A DNA stretch of 64,000 nucleotides from Casuarius casuarius (Eukaryota; Chordata; Aves; Casuariiformes; Casuariidae). The DNA lies in assembly GCA_003342895.1 (NCBI GenBank), contig PTFA01000303.1, positions 454,435 through 518,434 on the forward strand. The letters are read 5' to 3'. Both the position numbers and the translations under genes were made by a program. Below the pieces are notes generated by a model. That model ran no database searches, was not told the DNA's origin, and saw only the letters and a program-made list of their open reading frames with translations. Below are positions 13,751 to 26,640 of this stretch, piece after piece. Every line of letters begins with the position of its first letter. The stretch's first letter is position 1.

Positions 13751-15109
13751 GAGCTCTTTACTTTCAAACACAATGAAAGAAAAAAATGGTACTGTCTCTT
13801 ACAGAATAACCCAGGAGTTGATACCCAATGTCAGGAGGCAGAAAGCCTAGGATTAAGCACTTGAATCTGCCTGGGAGGGTCTGAAAACACATCTGCCACG
13901 AGGACACAGGACTTTCTTCATGGCCTGGCAGTCCCAGCAGCTGCTGCTGAAGTTATTCCACTGTGCAGAAAGGGATGCAAGACACACTGCTCTGGGAAGC
14001 GAGAACATGAGGGAGCTGGATGCAGTACAGAAAACTTGCATTTCATTTCTGAGCATAGAGTAGGACTAGATGGAAAAGGGGACACATTAGAATACAATAC
14101 CTTCAAAAGCTGCTTGGAAATTTAGAAAATGTCCCAACTCCACATGATGTTGGGTGAAACTAGAAAATTTGGGAAACAATAGAAACAATAAATAATTTTT
14201 AGAAATATTGGTCAAAAATAAAACTTTTTGCAAAACAGGCTTATATTTTCTGATTTTCCTGATATACGGCTTTTTCTTTTGAAAAAGAAAAACAAGTCCA
14301 AATTGTGAAAATGTTGCACCATGTCAAACTAAGCAGGGAAACGCCATTTCCTGTGCACAGGACAGCATACTTCTGGAACAAGAATAAAACAAAATGATGC
14401 TGAGAGGGAGTGTCTTTTTTTTTTTAACTGTTGAAATCCAAGATGAAACGTTTTCCCTTGCCTAAGCAACCCCAACAACAAATGTTTCGGATTCTCTGCT
14501 TACTAAAGTGTGCTCAAACTTAGTCAGCCTCCTGCTGTCCCAGCTGGGGGTGCGGATGGAGGGGGAGAAAGGAGAAGAGCAAATCTGCATCTTGAAATTC
14601 ATCATGGGGTGGAAGAGTTACTCCCTGCCCAGCTTTCGAGTTCAGCAGAAGTTTGAAACCCTGCTTCCTTGCAACTTCTTTTTGTGTGTGTGTGTATTGA
14701 AGTCAGTGAGAGCAGTGAAGTGTGTGAAAGCTTCTGAGCAGAAACACAACCTTTAAGCAGTTACTTTGTGAGAGAAGCTACCGTACACGGATGGCAGAGA
14801 GAGTTTCAGCTCACATCACACCTCTCAAAGCTCTTTCAAATGCTTGGACAAAGAGGTCTTCGAACGTCTTGGCAGTGACAGAGGAAGCTTAACTGCTAAT
14901 AATCAGGTGCAGAACACCATGTCTATATTTAAGAGTAAAACTGATCTGAAAACCCTGAGCTCTGGAGAGGTAGAAGACGTGTAAAATTAGAAGTTCACAT
15001 TGTATTAAACCATACAATTACTTTTCAGCTCTTTAAACTTTTTAGACAAAATAAAAGATCTCTTTGGAGGAGGCAAAAAGATAACAAACTATTCCCTTTT
15101 AAAAGCAGA

Positions 15110-15420
15110 ACAATAAAGGCTATTCCTTCATCATTTGAATTTCTTGCCTAATGAAATTAGATATAGTCTGAAATCCCCCCCAAGCTAAAAGCTAATTCAT
15201 TTCCGCATTTGAAATGCGTGTTATCAATTACTGACTGTAGATCTAATGATTTCCATAGCTGTTTTTTATTCTGATACAAGTGGCTTTGAGGATTTATTGA
15301 TGACGGATATATAAGAAGTCAATTCAGAAATGTATACTGAATTCATCTCTACACTGTACATGCAGTTATCGGGTCTTTGAACCACAGTTCAGTCATGCAG
15401 ATAAATACCTTCTTCTTCTC
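15110..15420. promoter_or_regulatory. Candidate conserved noncoding element
   Basis: A repeat-free AT-rich segment with several homeodomain-type cores (TAATGA, CTAATT, ATTA) and no coding potential. It resembles developmental enhancer sequence in texture. This is inference from composition only. Confidence 0.25.
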
Positions 15421-16859
15421 ATCAGCAAACTTTAAAGACAACCTAAATGTTGTCTTTAAAAAGTTGCTCTTGAATTCTTCAAGTCTCCTGCAGGACTGAG
15501 TCCTGCCCGGGGACTAGCAACCAGTACCAGGTGTGATGTAGGAATGTCACAGGGAAGGTTATCATCCTCTGTTACCTGAGTTGGAAGTCAGAAATAATCA
15601 GTGATAAGTCAGTAATCAGTGATAATATTATTACACAACACCTTTTTAATAAGGGCAAAACTGTAGGTTTCTCCCTAGCTTTGCTCTCAGAAACAGGTGG
15701 ACTCCCTAAGCTGCAACATTAAAATACCACCCCTACCTGATGTAAACAGTAATTTTCAGTCCCAACATTATGGTTTTCCAGGCCAAAAAAAAGCAATGGA
15801 GAGAGCTGTTATCACAGGAAGCCTTACGAAGCCGCAGATGTACGATGAGAGTGATGCATATTGTCCCAGTGCCCTCCACTCCTCCCTTGCTCTGTGGCAC
15901 CACTCCACAGCCCTGCCGTGTCGCCTGCTATTCTTCCCCCATATCTTTATAAATTCCTTTCAGGGAAGAATTTTCTTTTTTTTAACCTGCCAGAGCCACA
16001 TTCACAGGCAGAAGACCCAGCCGGTCTCCTCCTGCCCCAGTGCTTGGGACAGTGAGGCTGGGTTTTCGCTTGCCCTCCCCATAGTCGAGGGCCCCTGTGG
16101 TGCACCTGGAGGAAGGGGACGGTCAGAGAGCGGCCATGGACAATTCCCATTTTCAGGGTGACTCTGAGTCTGACTTTCCCAGTGCCCTGGGAGAAACTGC
16201 AGAGGTTGTTTTATTATTAGTTTGGGGTTTTGAGCGATGGCTTGCTTTTTGTCACTCTGAGACTCGCTCTGTCCTTAGCTTTTTTGCAAAACTTGCATGT
16301 GTGCATGATTTATCTTCAAGAGCCTCTTTTTTTTTTTTTAATTCCTCCATTTGCATTTGGCTAGTGTATAGGATTTACCTTCGGCTCTCAACCAGAGAGA
16401 AGGCCGCTAATGACAAGACTTCTCTCTGGCTCCTTGCAGGCAGTAGGATCATGATTTATGAGGCTTCTCTGAAGGCAAGTTAGAGTTCACTTGAGAGTGA
16501 TGGTGTTGCAAGCAAGGGAGGGCTGCAAGCCCCGGCATTCCAGCGGGACGAAGAGATGCTCACTGCTGGTTAACGAGGACCCAGGACCGAGCACACGGCC
16601 CTGCATCGCTCTCGTCTAGCCAGACCCAGGGGCCTGTCTTTTTACTAGTGTTAACACGGTATGCTGAAAATGGTGGCCTTGAAACTGTGCCAGTTCTGTA
16701 GGTTGTGTCCTACCCGAAGGGCTCTGCAAGGATGGATTTCCCTCAGGGTAGATATCCCCACCAGAGGTAGATCAGCCACTCTGCGCAGCACGGGTCAGCA
16801 GTGCAGGAGCCCCCGTGGGGCAGGGCCAGTGGGCTCCCACTAAAGCAATAAAATGCTGA

Positions 16860-17360
16860 TGCAGTCATGAGAATGGTTTTATCGAGTTTTATAAAAGATC
16901 AGATCCCACTTGCATTCCCATGTCCAATCATGGCAGCATGGATTTTCTTCTAATGCATATTATAAAAATGGTTTAACATCTTTTAAGTACAGAAAATTTA
17001 TAGGGCCCGACGTCCAATCATTATAAATCAAGCAGAATGCACAAACACAAGAAGTGAAAAGTTAAACAGTGCACCGCAAATCACTGAGTGTCAATAATCT
17101 AGGTTGCTATTTGTAGCCAGCAAAGGTAATTGGACTTTTTAATATGTAACACATTAACCTAACAGTGTCTGCTTAAATGGAGCTGGGCTTTTAATGAGTT
17201 GATGTATTAACACAAGTACTCTTTCTCTAATTCCCCCAACCTTAACATAACAATAATACTGTTAAATCCTTAGCAGCCTTTAAATAAAATATTAATTCTC
17301 CCTAATAGAATGCTGATTAATACTCTTTGCTGTTGCTTGGTCACATCGAATAAGCAGTAT
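16860..17360. promoter_or_regulatory. Candidate conserved noncoding element (strongest of the set)
   Basis: About 500 bp of AT-rich unique sequence dense in homeodomain-type sites: TAATTG near 17130, TTTAATGAG near 17190, TATTAATTC near 17290 and GATTAATA near 17312. There are no CR1, MIR or simple repeats and no reading frame. Within an otherwise average region this is the block most like a conserved distal enhancer. Conservation itself cannot be seen from one sequence. Confidence 0.35.
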
Positions 17361-19514
17361 TCACCTGATCAGACCTGCTACTACTTAGATTTTATAGCAA
17401 TAGAAAGCATAGGTTTACGCATTTCAAGTTGAGGCTTACTTTGCCAGTTAGCTTTGAGATCTGAGACTTTTAAGGTGTGCTGAAATTTTATCAGGATTCT
17501 ATCCCTCTCCCTCCTGCCCTCATCTTTCCCCTATGATCTTTTGTTTGGGCCCCAAATTTTGCATGGTTTGATCTGATGCACTACACCCTATTGCTCCAAT
17601 GTAGGACTATGTAAAAAGAGCTGCTGTTTCAGCTGCTTAGCACTTCTCCCCCAGAAGTTTTTGCATTGACAGTGCTGCTTCTCATCTCATCTTAGGAAGC
17701 CTTCATTTCCCTTTTTGCTTTCACTCCCTAGACAGATGATGTAAACTACATCTAGAAATCTGAATGTGTTGTCTCTGAAGTGCCTGCAGCATCTGGGAAC
17801 AACAAAACTGGAATATAAAAGATCTGTGGTTTCATACTGGGCAGACCTGGTGCTGATGGGCAAAGTATTGGACATACATTGACACCGATAAGGACTTATA
17901 CCTGGAGATCTCTAAGAAGGAAAGGAGCTTTTATATGGTGAATGCTACAGCCACGGAAGTCTTAACAGGTACATTTTCATGTTATGCTCAGAGCAAGGAA
18001 AGAGAGATACAAACTTTTCAGCAATCTTTCTGAGTTTGGGCAGGCAAAGATCACAGAGGGTAGGAGAGCTGAACTCCTACTAATACAGTGGGTTTTCTCT
18101 TTCCCTCATTAGAAATTCTGCATAAGCAAGAACATTTAAGCCTGGAGCTAGGGCTTCCAAAAGACATGAATTAACTAGTAGTCTTTGGTGGAAAGCTGTG
18201 GGATCAGTCTGGCTTTGCAGATGGAGAGCCAGACTGAAGTGAATAGCTTTGTCATGGTGCACCACTCCCAAACCTGGCTCCCGGTGCCTGCTCCAGGCTG
18301 AGCTGGGTGAGAGTGTGCCCAGGAGCTGGAGCCACTGCCACTTTGTGAGGCATGGTATGGGGACAACTGAGCAGATGCTGAGGTTTATTATGAGTGCGGA
18401 AGAGGTGTAGCCAAAGAGATGTGCCTGACACCTTCTCCACGCTATCACCTTGGGCTCCCTAAGGACACAGGCCATGATCTTGCTGGCCTTCCCCACCCCG
18501 ATCCCCAAAGGCAGGCAAAATGCCCCTTGCAAGAGTCTCAGAGATTCACAGAAGGGAAGGGGGAAATCTGGGACTCTGGCAGGGTCTGACCCTGCTCTGT
18601 GACATTCAGCAGAGTAAGATACGGCCCTGGACAGAGGAGGACATAAAACTGACACCACATGAACTGGATGCTCAAACACTGAAGACTGGAAAATGACTCC
18701 CCTGAATAACACTGGAGAAGTGGACAACGGTTAGCTTTGCTCACCAATCCTCCTCCTCCTCCCACCACAGCTCCCCTTATTTTGAAACATTTTTTTCTTG
18801 TTTAATATGGTATTTTTATGGGCAGAGTGTGCTCAGGATGGTGTATAATGGGACCAACTGTGCAGAAATGTCATGCATGCGAAATCTATGCAAAGCCCTG
18901 CTATGCTTTTGCCTGAATCAATTTAAAGAAGACGCTCCATAAAACAGGATAAAGCCAGATTAAGTGCATACAAATGAGGCAGCCCAGTCAAGGTTTTCAG
19001 AATTTGTTGACAGCAGATGGAATACAAATGGAGAAATAGATTGCACTGGTGCATGTGTAAAACACACTTGACAGATATATCCAGAGAGGTTGGAGGTGAA
19101 AGGAGGGAAACAGCCTAACGAGAACCCCCCCTGCAAAGGTCACACAAAGACAGAGAGAACAATTTGCCAGACACAAGGCCCGTCTTACTTCACGGCTACC
19201 CAGTCTTCAGTTTTCCAGCCAAGTCCCTGGATACCAGCATAGGCCAGTGCGGCAGGCAAAAAATTCTGTGGCAGCTTCATGAGAAATAGAGGTGTTAAAT
19301 AAATTCAACAGAGGGAAAACCCCATCAGTATTGCTGTCCCAGTGTTGTTTGCTTTGCTTTTACATTTATTTGATATTCTCCTATCATTCTCGGTTTTCAA
19401 CCCGCTGCAGATTTTCACACCGACAATGCAAGACAGCCTCCACAGGATCGTAATACCATACATGGTAACGCTGGTACGCAAAATATACTGTGAAATAAAG
19501 AAAGCAGATTGGGA

Positions 19515-19762
19515 ACTTCTGTTCCCGTAATCTGAGAACGAAGGCAGCACATTTAAAATTGATGAAAGGAAATACTTTTTTCACACAATTAGCTGGTGGA
19601 AATCATTGCCAGGAGATTTTGCTGAGGCTGAAAACTTGGCAGGCTTCAAAAATGAATTGGACATTTATGTAGACAGCAAGAACACCTAGTGATAGAGCTT
19701 TAGCAGATCTGCGACAGGGTATGCTAGCCCCATAGACTTATCTCAGGAAGGATTTTCTGGCC
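19515..19762 (+). mobile_element. Ancient CR1-like LINE 3' fragment
   Basis: The segment matches the conserved last part of older CR1 subfamilies in order. It begins with a 'ctgttcccgtaatctgaga' region, continues through 'gatgaaaggaaatacttt' and 'tttcacacaa', then the 'gtggaaatcattgccagg' and 'gctgaggctgaaaacttg' blocks, then 'ttggacatttatgtagac'. The subfamily type resembles those retained in turtles and crocodilians as well as birds, so the insertion is probably old. It is heavily diverged and inactive. The upstream boundary is approximate because similarity fades before 19515. Confidence 0.8.
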
Positions 19763-22700
19763 TGGCTTCCTAAAGAAATGCGGCCAGCTGAATCCCAGTG
19801 CAGGTGCATGTGTGCGTCAGCCTGTCGGCTCTTCCTCTGTCTGGTAACTTGTGAACCCTCCGGCCGTTTCCCACTGGAGTTGGCCAAGGGATAGATAACT
19901 CCAAGATGATTCACTTCCTAAAAGAGCTGTGAAATATGCGTGATCAGGTAGAGATGAAAAATGCTCTTCCGGTGTGTCTCCTGTGAACATCCCAATGGGA
20001 GGCAAAATTTCCACCAGTTTTCATAGCTGCTTAGATACTGTCGTTGATAAATCAGGAGGCGGACTCATCCACTACCAGAGCGCAGGCATTACAGTCCTTA
20101 TGGAGCTGCTCCATTATTTTTTCATAGCTACTTTGGGAAAACTATGTGTCCTCAGGCTCAGGAAAAACTCACCTGGAAGTAGAGTGCAAGGTCTCTAAGC
20201 CTCACATTTGGGGTCAGGAGGAAATATCCACGCAAGGAGGAGCAACTGCTGTGGTTTTTGCACGTCTTTAGGAAGTACAGACGAGCAGAGACGGAGGGTG
20301 CTTCCTGTATTCGGGTATACCACACACAGCACCGAAACCCATCTGTTGTTTGTTTTGGGGCATATTTTAGAGAAAATTTATTCAGAATCTATTTAGACCA
20401 TCCTAAATATTTCACTGGCACTGTTTAAGATATTCCCACAACTTCAAACCAGCATATGGCTCTAGGAGGAAAAGAATTGAAACTAATGACTATCAAACTC
20501 TGAAAATGATCTGCACTCCCCTTTCAACAAAAAGGAACATTTAATGCCTATTATTTCAAAAAGTTGAGCAAACACAGAAACCTACATATCTGGAAAATCT
20601 GGACCTACTTTTTTTTAGATGGTTGTTTGCAGAAGACTTTGTTTCTTGTCAAGCTGCTTGGTATTCAACTGTTCAACTGTTTGACAGGAACCTCATGTGG
20701 CCGATGGACACCTGAAAATGTTGTGCAGGTTGAGAGTTTGCCTCCTGATATTGAAAAACACGTGGCCAAAGGATTGGACACATATTTCGTTTTGATTAAA
20801 AAGTGGAAGCTTTCGGAAAGCTTGACTTCTCGAGTGCAAAACACTGTTACTGCTCTTCAAAAAGTCACTTTTCATAAGCAAAACTTGGAAATGAAGCACC
20901 GCAGCCCGCAACAACACAAACACTACTTTTTACTTTTGTTTGTTCGTCTCTGCATATTCCCTTGAATAGCTGTGCTGTGCTAGGGAAAAAATCAGCATGT
21001 TTTCCTGGCTGAGGAGAGCAGGCTCCTGAGGGTCTGCTGCTCTGGCTCTGTGAGACATGGGGCTGTGAGGAGCTGCATTTGGGAGGAGGAAGGAGAAAAA
21101 ACTTCTGCCTCTGCTGCGGTTCTCAGTGTTTCTGACTGAATAATTTAAGTTTTAGAATTTAATTCAGGTGTCTCTGAAGCTGACAATTTCACTGCCTTCT
21201 CAAAAACAAGACCTTCATTTAATCATGAGATTAGTTTTGGCTGCGAGCCTGAAGCGCTGTTTGTCGATTTGAGGAGTATTCATAGATGCTGAGGGGTGAC
21301 CAGACGAGCTCTTGTGCTCTCCTCGGAGCAGTTTGAGGAGATACCTCTGCCAGGTCCCAGCTATTTCCCTTTGATTCTTGCTCTCACCCCCAGAGCAGAC
21401 ACATTTTGTGTCCATGGGAAGCGGCCTGGGACACTCATACAGGCATCCCGTGTCCCCTGGTAAAGATGCAGCCTGGCCTGCTGGTCCTCAGCTCATGAGG
21501 GCATCAGCTTCCTTTGAATCAGAGGTCCCAAATGTTGAAAGATAAAGAGTATGCCAACAGAAATTTGGCTTTTGATAAACACCTTACAGTTTATTACGAA
21601 TTCTTGCCTGGTTTTACTCAAGACCCAAACCACTTAGTTTCTTCACAGCAGAGGAGCTTGGTGAAATAAGTTTGGTATCTGACAGGAGGTTTGTGAGGCT
21701 TTAGACCTCAAAAACACTGGTTTGAGACTGATTTTTCCTTAGCCTGGACCATAGTTAGCTTCAGGAGGAACAAACCTCATATTGGGAGGGGGAAAAGTCT
21801 GTTGTATGAGTATCTAAAAACACATAATGAGTAGCTTAGCCCACTGCATGGGGTGGTTGGGCTCAAAACCCGACATGAACAAGCACAGGCTTACCTTGGA
21901 ATAACACATGTGTTCAGTCCTTCCCAAAGGCCATGGAGCTGAGTCCTATACAGCATCCTTCATAGGCATGTGTTTTTCTAAATTTCTAAGGCATTTACAG
22001 CTTGGCTTCTGATGGACCTTGAGAAATGTGTCTGTGTGCTGTTTTACAGCACAGCAGGCTTTGTATTCCGTGGGTAGTATGGGAAGCCAACACCTATCCA
22101 CTCCTTCCACAGCCTGTCACGTGAACCACTACCCTTGGTCTGTCTGGGTAATAGAGGCGCTCCACGCACAAGTAATTTTCCCTAAAATCTTTGCTTTGTC
22201 TGTCTTTTCTCCTTATAGATCAGGACATTTCTAGTCCTCCTCTGCCTTCCCCCTACCCACTAGGATACCTGTCCTTCTTGTCTTAGCAGTGAAACACTCT
22301 CCTCCCTTTGCTCCACCAAGGGAGACTGTTCTTCAGTGATTATCTTCTCTAACTGTGATAGAAGCATTAAACATAGAGCTGGCAGAGATGTTTTCATTGA
22401 AAGCACTTTCCCTTTTTTGCACCCTCCCCAAAACAAAGGCTTCACACAGAGACTTGGACTGCACTTGATGAACTGTTTTCTTGCCAAAAAAAAAGAGGGA
22501 AAAGGCAGGGGCAGATTTTGAATGTGCAAAAAATACTGCTTCAGGATTTTCTTTGTGTGACATGGTTCCCTTAGGAAATACCTTGCCATTTCATTTCCAT
22601 GTTTTCAGTACTCAGCCTTTCAAAATAACATTTTTTTTAAATGAAAAATTGACCGAGCTAGGGACACAAATGCAAGGTCATTCTTGGTATCTGATGCTTG

Positions 22701-25700
22701 ATCTACATCAGCTTTTATTAAAATAATGCCTGTGCTCTAGATTTGTGCTGCCTCTGTGTAAAAGCGGAGAAGGACTTTGGGATTCCCTTAGAAAGAAAGA
22801 ATATGAAAAACGGAGAACCAAGCAGACAAGAAACAATTTTTCCTGGCTTTTGAGTGGGCCCCGGTACAGTAGGGCTGGGGAACATGCATCACGTGAAATG
22901 TCCCCATAGAACTGGAACCGGAGCAGTGCATAAAGTCAGTCCAGCCATGTCTAGGCATCCCGTGGGAGAAATATCGTATGAAACAGCAATTGTGAAGGAA
23001 AGGAGCAGACATCCCATGCAAGACATTCCACAAGACTTTATACATCCCTAAGGAAAGATAATTAAGAGCCCTGTGAACTGGTGCGTTGCCAGACAACGAA
23101 ACCAAAGGACGGCTTCCACGGCAAACACCATGTTCCTTCCTTGACGGCTGTCTCCAGTGTCTAATTCCATCAACCAGCCAGCTCAAAATTAGGACCATGG
23201 GTTGATTAGAACTGATAAGGCACAAAGGCTCAGGGCCTGCAGTGAGATGTGTAAAATTCTTGTGGCTCTTTGTCAGCTGCAGGGTCCTGGCAAAAAAACT
23301 GCCAGTCTGTTTATAAAGGCCCTGTTTCTGCTTCTGCTATGGGGAATGGTATTTAGGCACCATGGATATGGCTAAAGAAAAGGAAATACTACAGGAGCCC
23401 CTGGAGCCTGTTTGAGTGTTACACAGCAGACAGGAACACAGTAATGAGCGGCCTCTCCTTCAAAGGGCTGAAGGGAGGAACAGGCAAGGGATGTTTCATA
23501 CATTGCATTTAACCAGCTATATATCAATGCTTAGAGGGTTAATGTTGGGTCTAACCACATGTAGAAAGAACAGGTAGCACAGGCTGGGATTGATCCTGGC
23601 TTTTCTGAGCGTAGACATGCTGCTTGAACTGCTACACCTTCCTCTCACCTTTGAATGGCTTGGACCCGAGAAAGACAGTGCTATTGCCTTCCCATTACAG
23701 TAGATACAAGCTGCCCTAGCGAGAATGCACAGATCATCTCTGAGCTGTGTTCCCTGTGAGGAAGAAATTCCTGCTCTCTACTGCCTCTAACACATGGCTT
23801 TCCTATTTATTATATCCCCCTTCTTTAAATTAGCTTTTAAAAATGAGAAAGTCTAAATAAAGCCCCTCTAGCTTCTGTTAGGTTAATAAAGAGTGTCATC
23901 CCCCCCCTGCCCTGAAGATGACAGAAATTTCCACCGTAGAGCTCCTCTAACCCTAAGACAGCTCAAGGCAAGGCACCCTTGCATAGCTGTGAGGTGCCTG
24001 GAGTGACTCCAGTCCTGCACATGGCAGCTTGACTGACTTTTGTGTAAGGAGAATTAGAGGAAGAACATAAACCGTCTAAAAGTCGGGGGTGGGGAAGGGA
24101 AGCCTTATTCTCTTCCTACAGCAACAGCTGTTTTGTGCTCATTTGTATGCTGTTCATTTGCAAAGCCATCCTTGGTCATTTATTTAGAAACCTGCCTGGG
24201 AGCAGATGCTCCAGAAAGAAACGTACTGCATGGTGAATCCTCTGAGGATCCTCCTTTTGCTCTGTGCAGGGGATTTTGGCAATCAGGAGGAGGAGGCGAG
24301 GGTGACAGAAGCTCCCTGGGACCTGGTGTTTTTGTGCAGAGAATAGCCACAAGGCCCAATGTATGGCGACTACTGGAGCTGGAGCTTTGTACAGGGGTTG
24401 TGGCTGGAGATTTGGTTGAGCCAAGTGCAGCTCCCTGCGGGCACGTCCTGCACTTAGTGAATTTAGTAAGTTTGCTGCTGCCTGTCTGTGTGGAATTACA
24501 TCTTTTCAGTTCAGATGGCAGTACTTTGTGCTCTGCTATATAGTGATTGCAGGTTGAACAGCCTGCAGATGGTCTAGTCAAGACCATCATTCTAGTCAAG
24601 TCACCGTGGTTCGATGTCCACTATCTAGCCAGCTACACTGGTTTTCCAAAGAGGTACCTGAGGACTCGAGAAAACTTTCTTTGAAAGGAGAGAGGAAACA
24701 GGAAAGCTCCTGTGAGAAAGCGCAGTACCTTGCAAGAACGCATGAGCCATGCCTGGGAGGGGGACCGAACACCCTGGGTAGGGTTGAGGACCTTATCAGA
24801 CATTTGGAGTAGGAGAGTAATTCCCACTGAAGTTCACGAGTGGGGATAACCCTGTGGTTTAAGTGTACAAAGGTATTTGCATACCTTCAGCCCAGCTGGG
24901 CCAAAGTTTGGCTTGGAAGGACCTGGCTCCATGGCGGTGGTTGCTCTTTGTTAGCAGTAAGTGTCATTGAAAACCATAAGGTTTTCAATAGCCAACAGTG
25001 ATAAAGAGAAAGGTAAAAGGTCTGGCAGGATGGGTGTGGGAACTGAGATCTGTAAAGGTCCTAAGCAGTTCAAATGATGTTCCCAGCCACAGCTAAATCA
25101 TGCAACAAGCAGCAGGCCTATCCTGGACTGGGAGCCACTGAGCCTTAGTCTGAACCTCTGGCTATGAAAGGAGTCAGGTAAGCAGGGGATGCAATGACCT
25201 GTATGGCTCTGGGAAATGGCTTTGTGGCCTGCCACATCCCCCGTGGTGTGAAGAGATGCTGGGATGTGAGTCCTTGCTATCTCCAGCTGCCTCTCATGAG
25301 GGTCAGCATGAGGTTCACTGGATCCTTCTAGCAAGTGATCCAGGAGCTCACATCTCGTTGCCTCTCCAAATCCTTCTGCAGGACCAGTGTGCTCAAACCC
25401 CGCTGCACGGCCCTGAGATCCTTCCAGAGGTACTGCTGGAAATGGCTGCAGCGCTGGCTGTGAAAATAGCCCCAAAATTGGATGTAAAATTCCATTATAG
25501 GGAGTGGAGGGGGAAAGCAGGGAGGCAAAGCAGATAAAGATTTGCAGTAACAAAGGAGTTATTTTTTTCTGTTCTGATTTTTTGTTCCAAAAACAAAGGA
25601 GAGACTGAAGAGCGCCTGTTTAATTTGTGAATTTCACAGATTCAGCTTGCACAGGAGAGGGGGGAAGAATCAACAAAAAGCCCAACAACAGGCATGGAAA

Positions 25701-26555
25701 GAGCCCCAAGTATTAATGGCAGCTGATCAATAACTAATCCGCAGTGTTCCAGTTACCAACTTGATGGAGAAAATTCACGGTGCTTAAGTAATTCCAACTA
25801 ATCTTAATGAATGCCTCCATGCCTACATGCCTGCAGAGCTGTGTGAAATTTATAGAAAAATGTCATTTTGGCTCTCTGAATATTTTTTTTCTCACAGTCA
25901 TCAAAGGAGCATAAAAAATGCTCTTAGAAATCTGCTATCTCTCTCTGCCAGATGAGGGCTTCAAAAGGCAAGCACTCATTTTTTGTCGTAAGCAGGGAAG
26001 ATTATGAATACATTATCTAGTTAACATTAAAAAAAAATCAAAACACCCAATTTTACATTCTTACTTATTTATCCCATGCCTCTGTCCCCTTTGTGTACCT
26101 CACCCTCTTCCCTGCTGAAGAACATAATGCCAAGTAGACAAATCAGCTACAAATAGAAAACGTTGATACATACTTTTGCTCTATTTTTATTTGGTGCCAC
26201 TCAGAAAATTTTCAAAGGAAAAGATCAATATGGTGGTTTCAAGCCTTCTCTGTCTTTTCCTGGTAAAAACTGATGAGTTCCTCTTAAGTTTCTTAGCAGC
26301 CTGCAGGAGAGAAGAGTCTGCAAACTTGTCACTGAGCTCGCAAGGAACTAGCTGGGGCTAGCAGAAGTGCTGACAGCGAGAAGAATGAGCTTTTATAAAG
26401 AAGGCAAGGGGGATATAGAAGCAGAGTAGGCTGAAAAATCCCAGTGGAACTTTATTTTCTCCTGGAAAGTGTAAGGGGATCACTCAGCATGGGAATGGAC
26501 GGAGTAGTTTCAACACGGATGAGATTTCTGGTGAAGGTAAGAGGAAATCCCTGCA
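19763..26555. other. Intergenic stretch, nothing strongly supported
   Basis: Scattered open frames up to about 145 codons occur on both strands, but none resembles a known protein or shows flanking gene signals. One weak MIR-like stretch on the - strand near 23545-23640 was considered but not called. An AT-rich candidate regulatory block at 25.7-26.0 kb is listed separately. Confidence 0.5.
25690..25990. promoter_or_regulatory. Candidate conserved noncoding element
   Basis: An AT-rich unique block with CTAATCTTAATGAATG-type homeodomain cores near 25800 and no repeat or coding signal. It has the same texture as the block at 16.9-17.4 kb. This is inference from composition only. Confidence 0.25.
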
Positions 26556-26559
26556 CTGG

Positions 26560-26640
26560 CACGGCCAAGAGCACAGGGTTAAGGACGCTCATGGGGTTGG
26601 GGGAGACCTAGGTTCAAGCCCCTGTCCCACAGATTCAGTC
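26560..26640 (+). mobile_element. MIR-like tRNA-derived SINE fragment (head)
   Basis: The order of blocks fits the tRNA-related head of amniote MIR elements: 'gttaaggacgctcatgggg' as a diverged A-box region, then 'gggagacctaggttcaagcc' with a B-box-like GGTTCAAGCCC at 26611-26621, then a 'cctgtcccaca' continuation. It is too diverged and incomplete to be a tRNA gene: there is no acceptor-stem pairing and the flanks are unstructured. It is a fossil SINE relic. Confidence 0.7.

Larger units (their letters stand above)
13751..19510. other. Intergenic stretch with AT-rich candidate enhancer blocks
   Basis: No supported gene. The only long frame is a 215-codon - strand opening at 18080-18727, which lacks any recognisable domain and was rejected. 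Two AT-rich blocks of possible regulatory function are listed separately. The remainder is unremarkable unique sequence with short homopolymers, such as a T run near 14414 and another near 16330. Confidence 0.5.

Noticed and set aside
18080..18727. 215-codon - strand open frame
   Set aside because: No recognisable domain, overlapping frames of similar length, no promoter, splice or polyadenylation context; probably low local stop density.
23082..23096. RFX X-box-like inverted repeat (CGTTGCCAGACAACG)
   Set aside because: It is palindromic, but one half-site deviates from the consensus and there is no promoter nearby.
23545..23640. MIR-like stretch on the - strand
   Set aside because: Only a GGATCAATCCC B-box-like word is persuasive. 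The A-box region and spacing are too diverged to call.
26560..26640. tRNA gene
   Set aside because: A B-box-like word is present, but there is no pairing acceptor stem or anticodon arm. It fits a MIR-type SINE head better.
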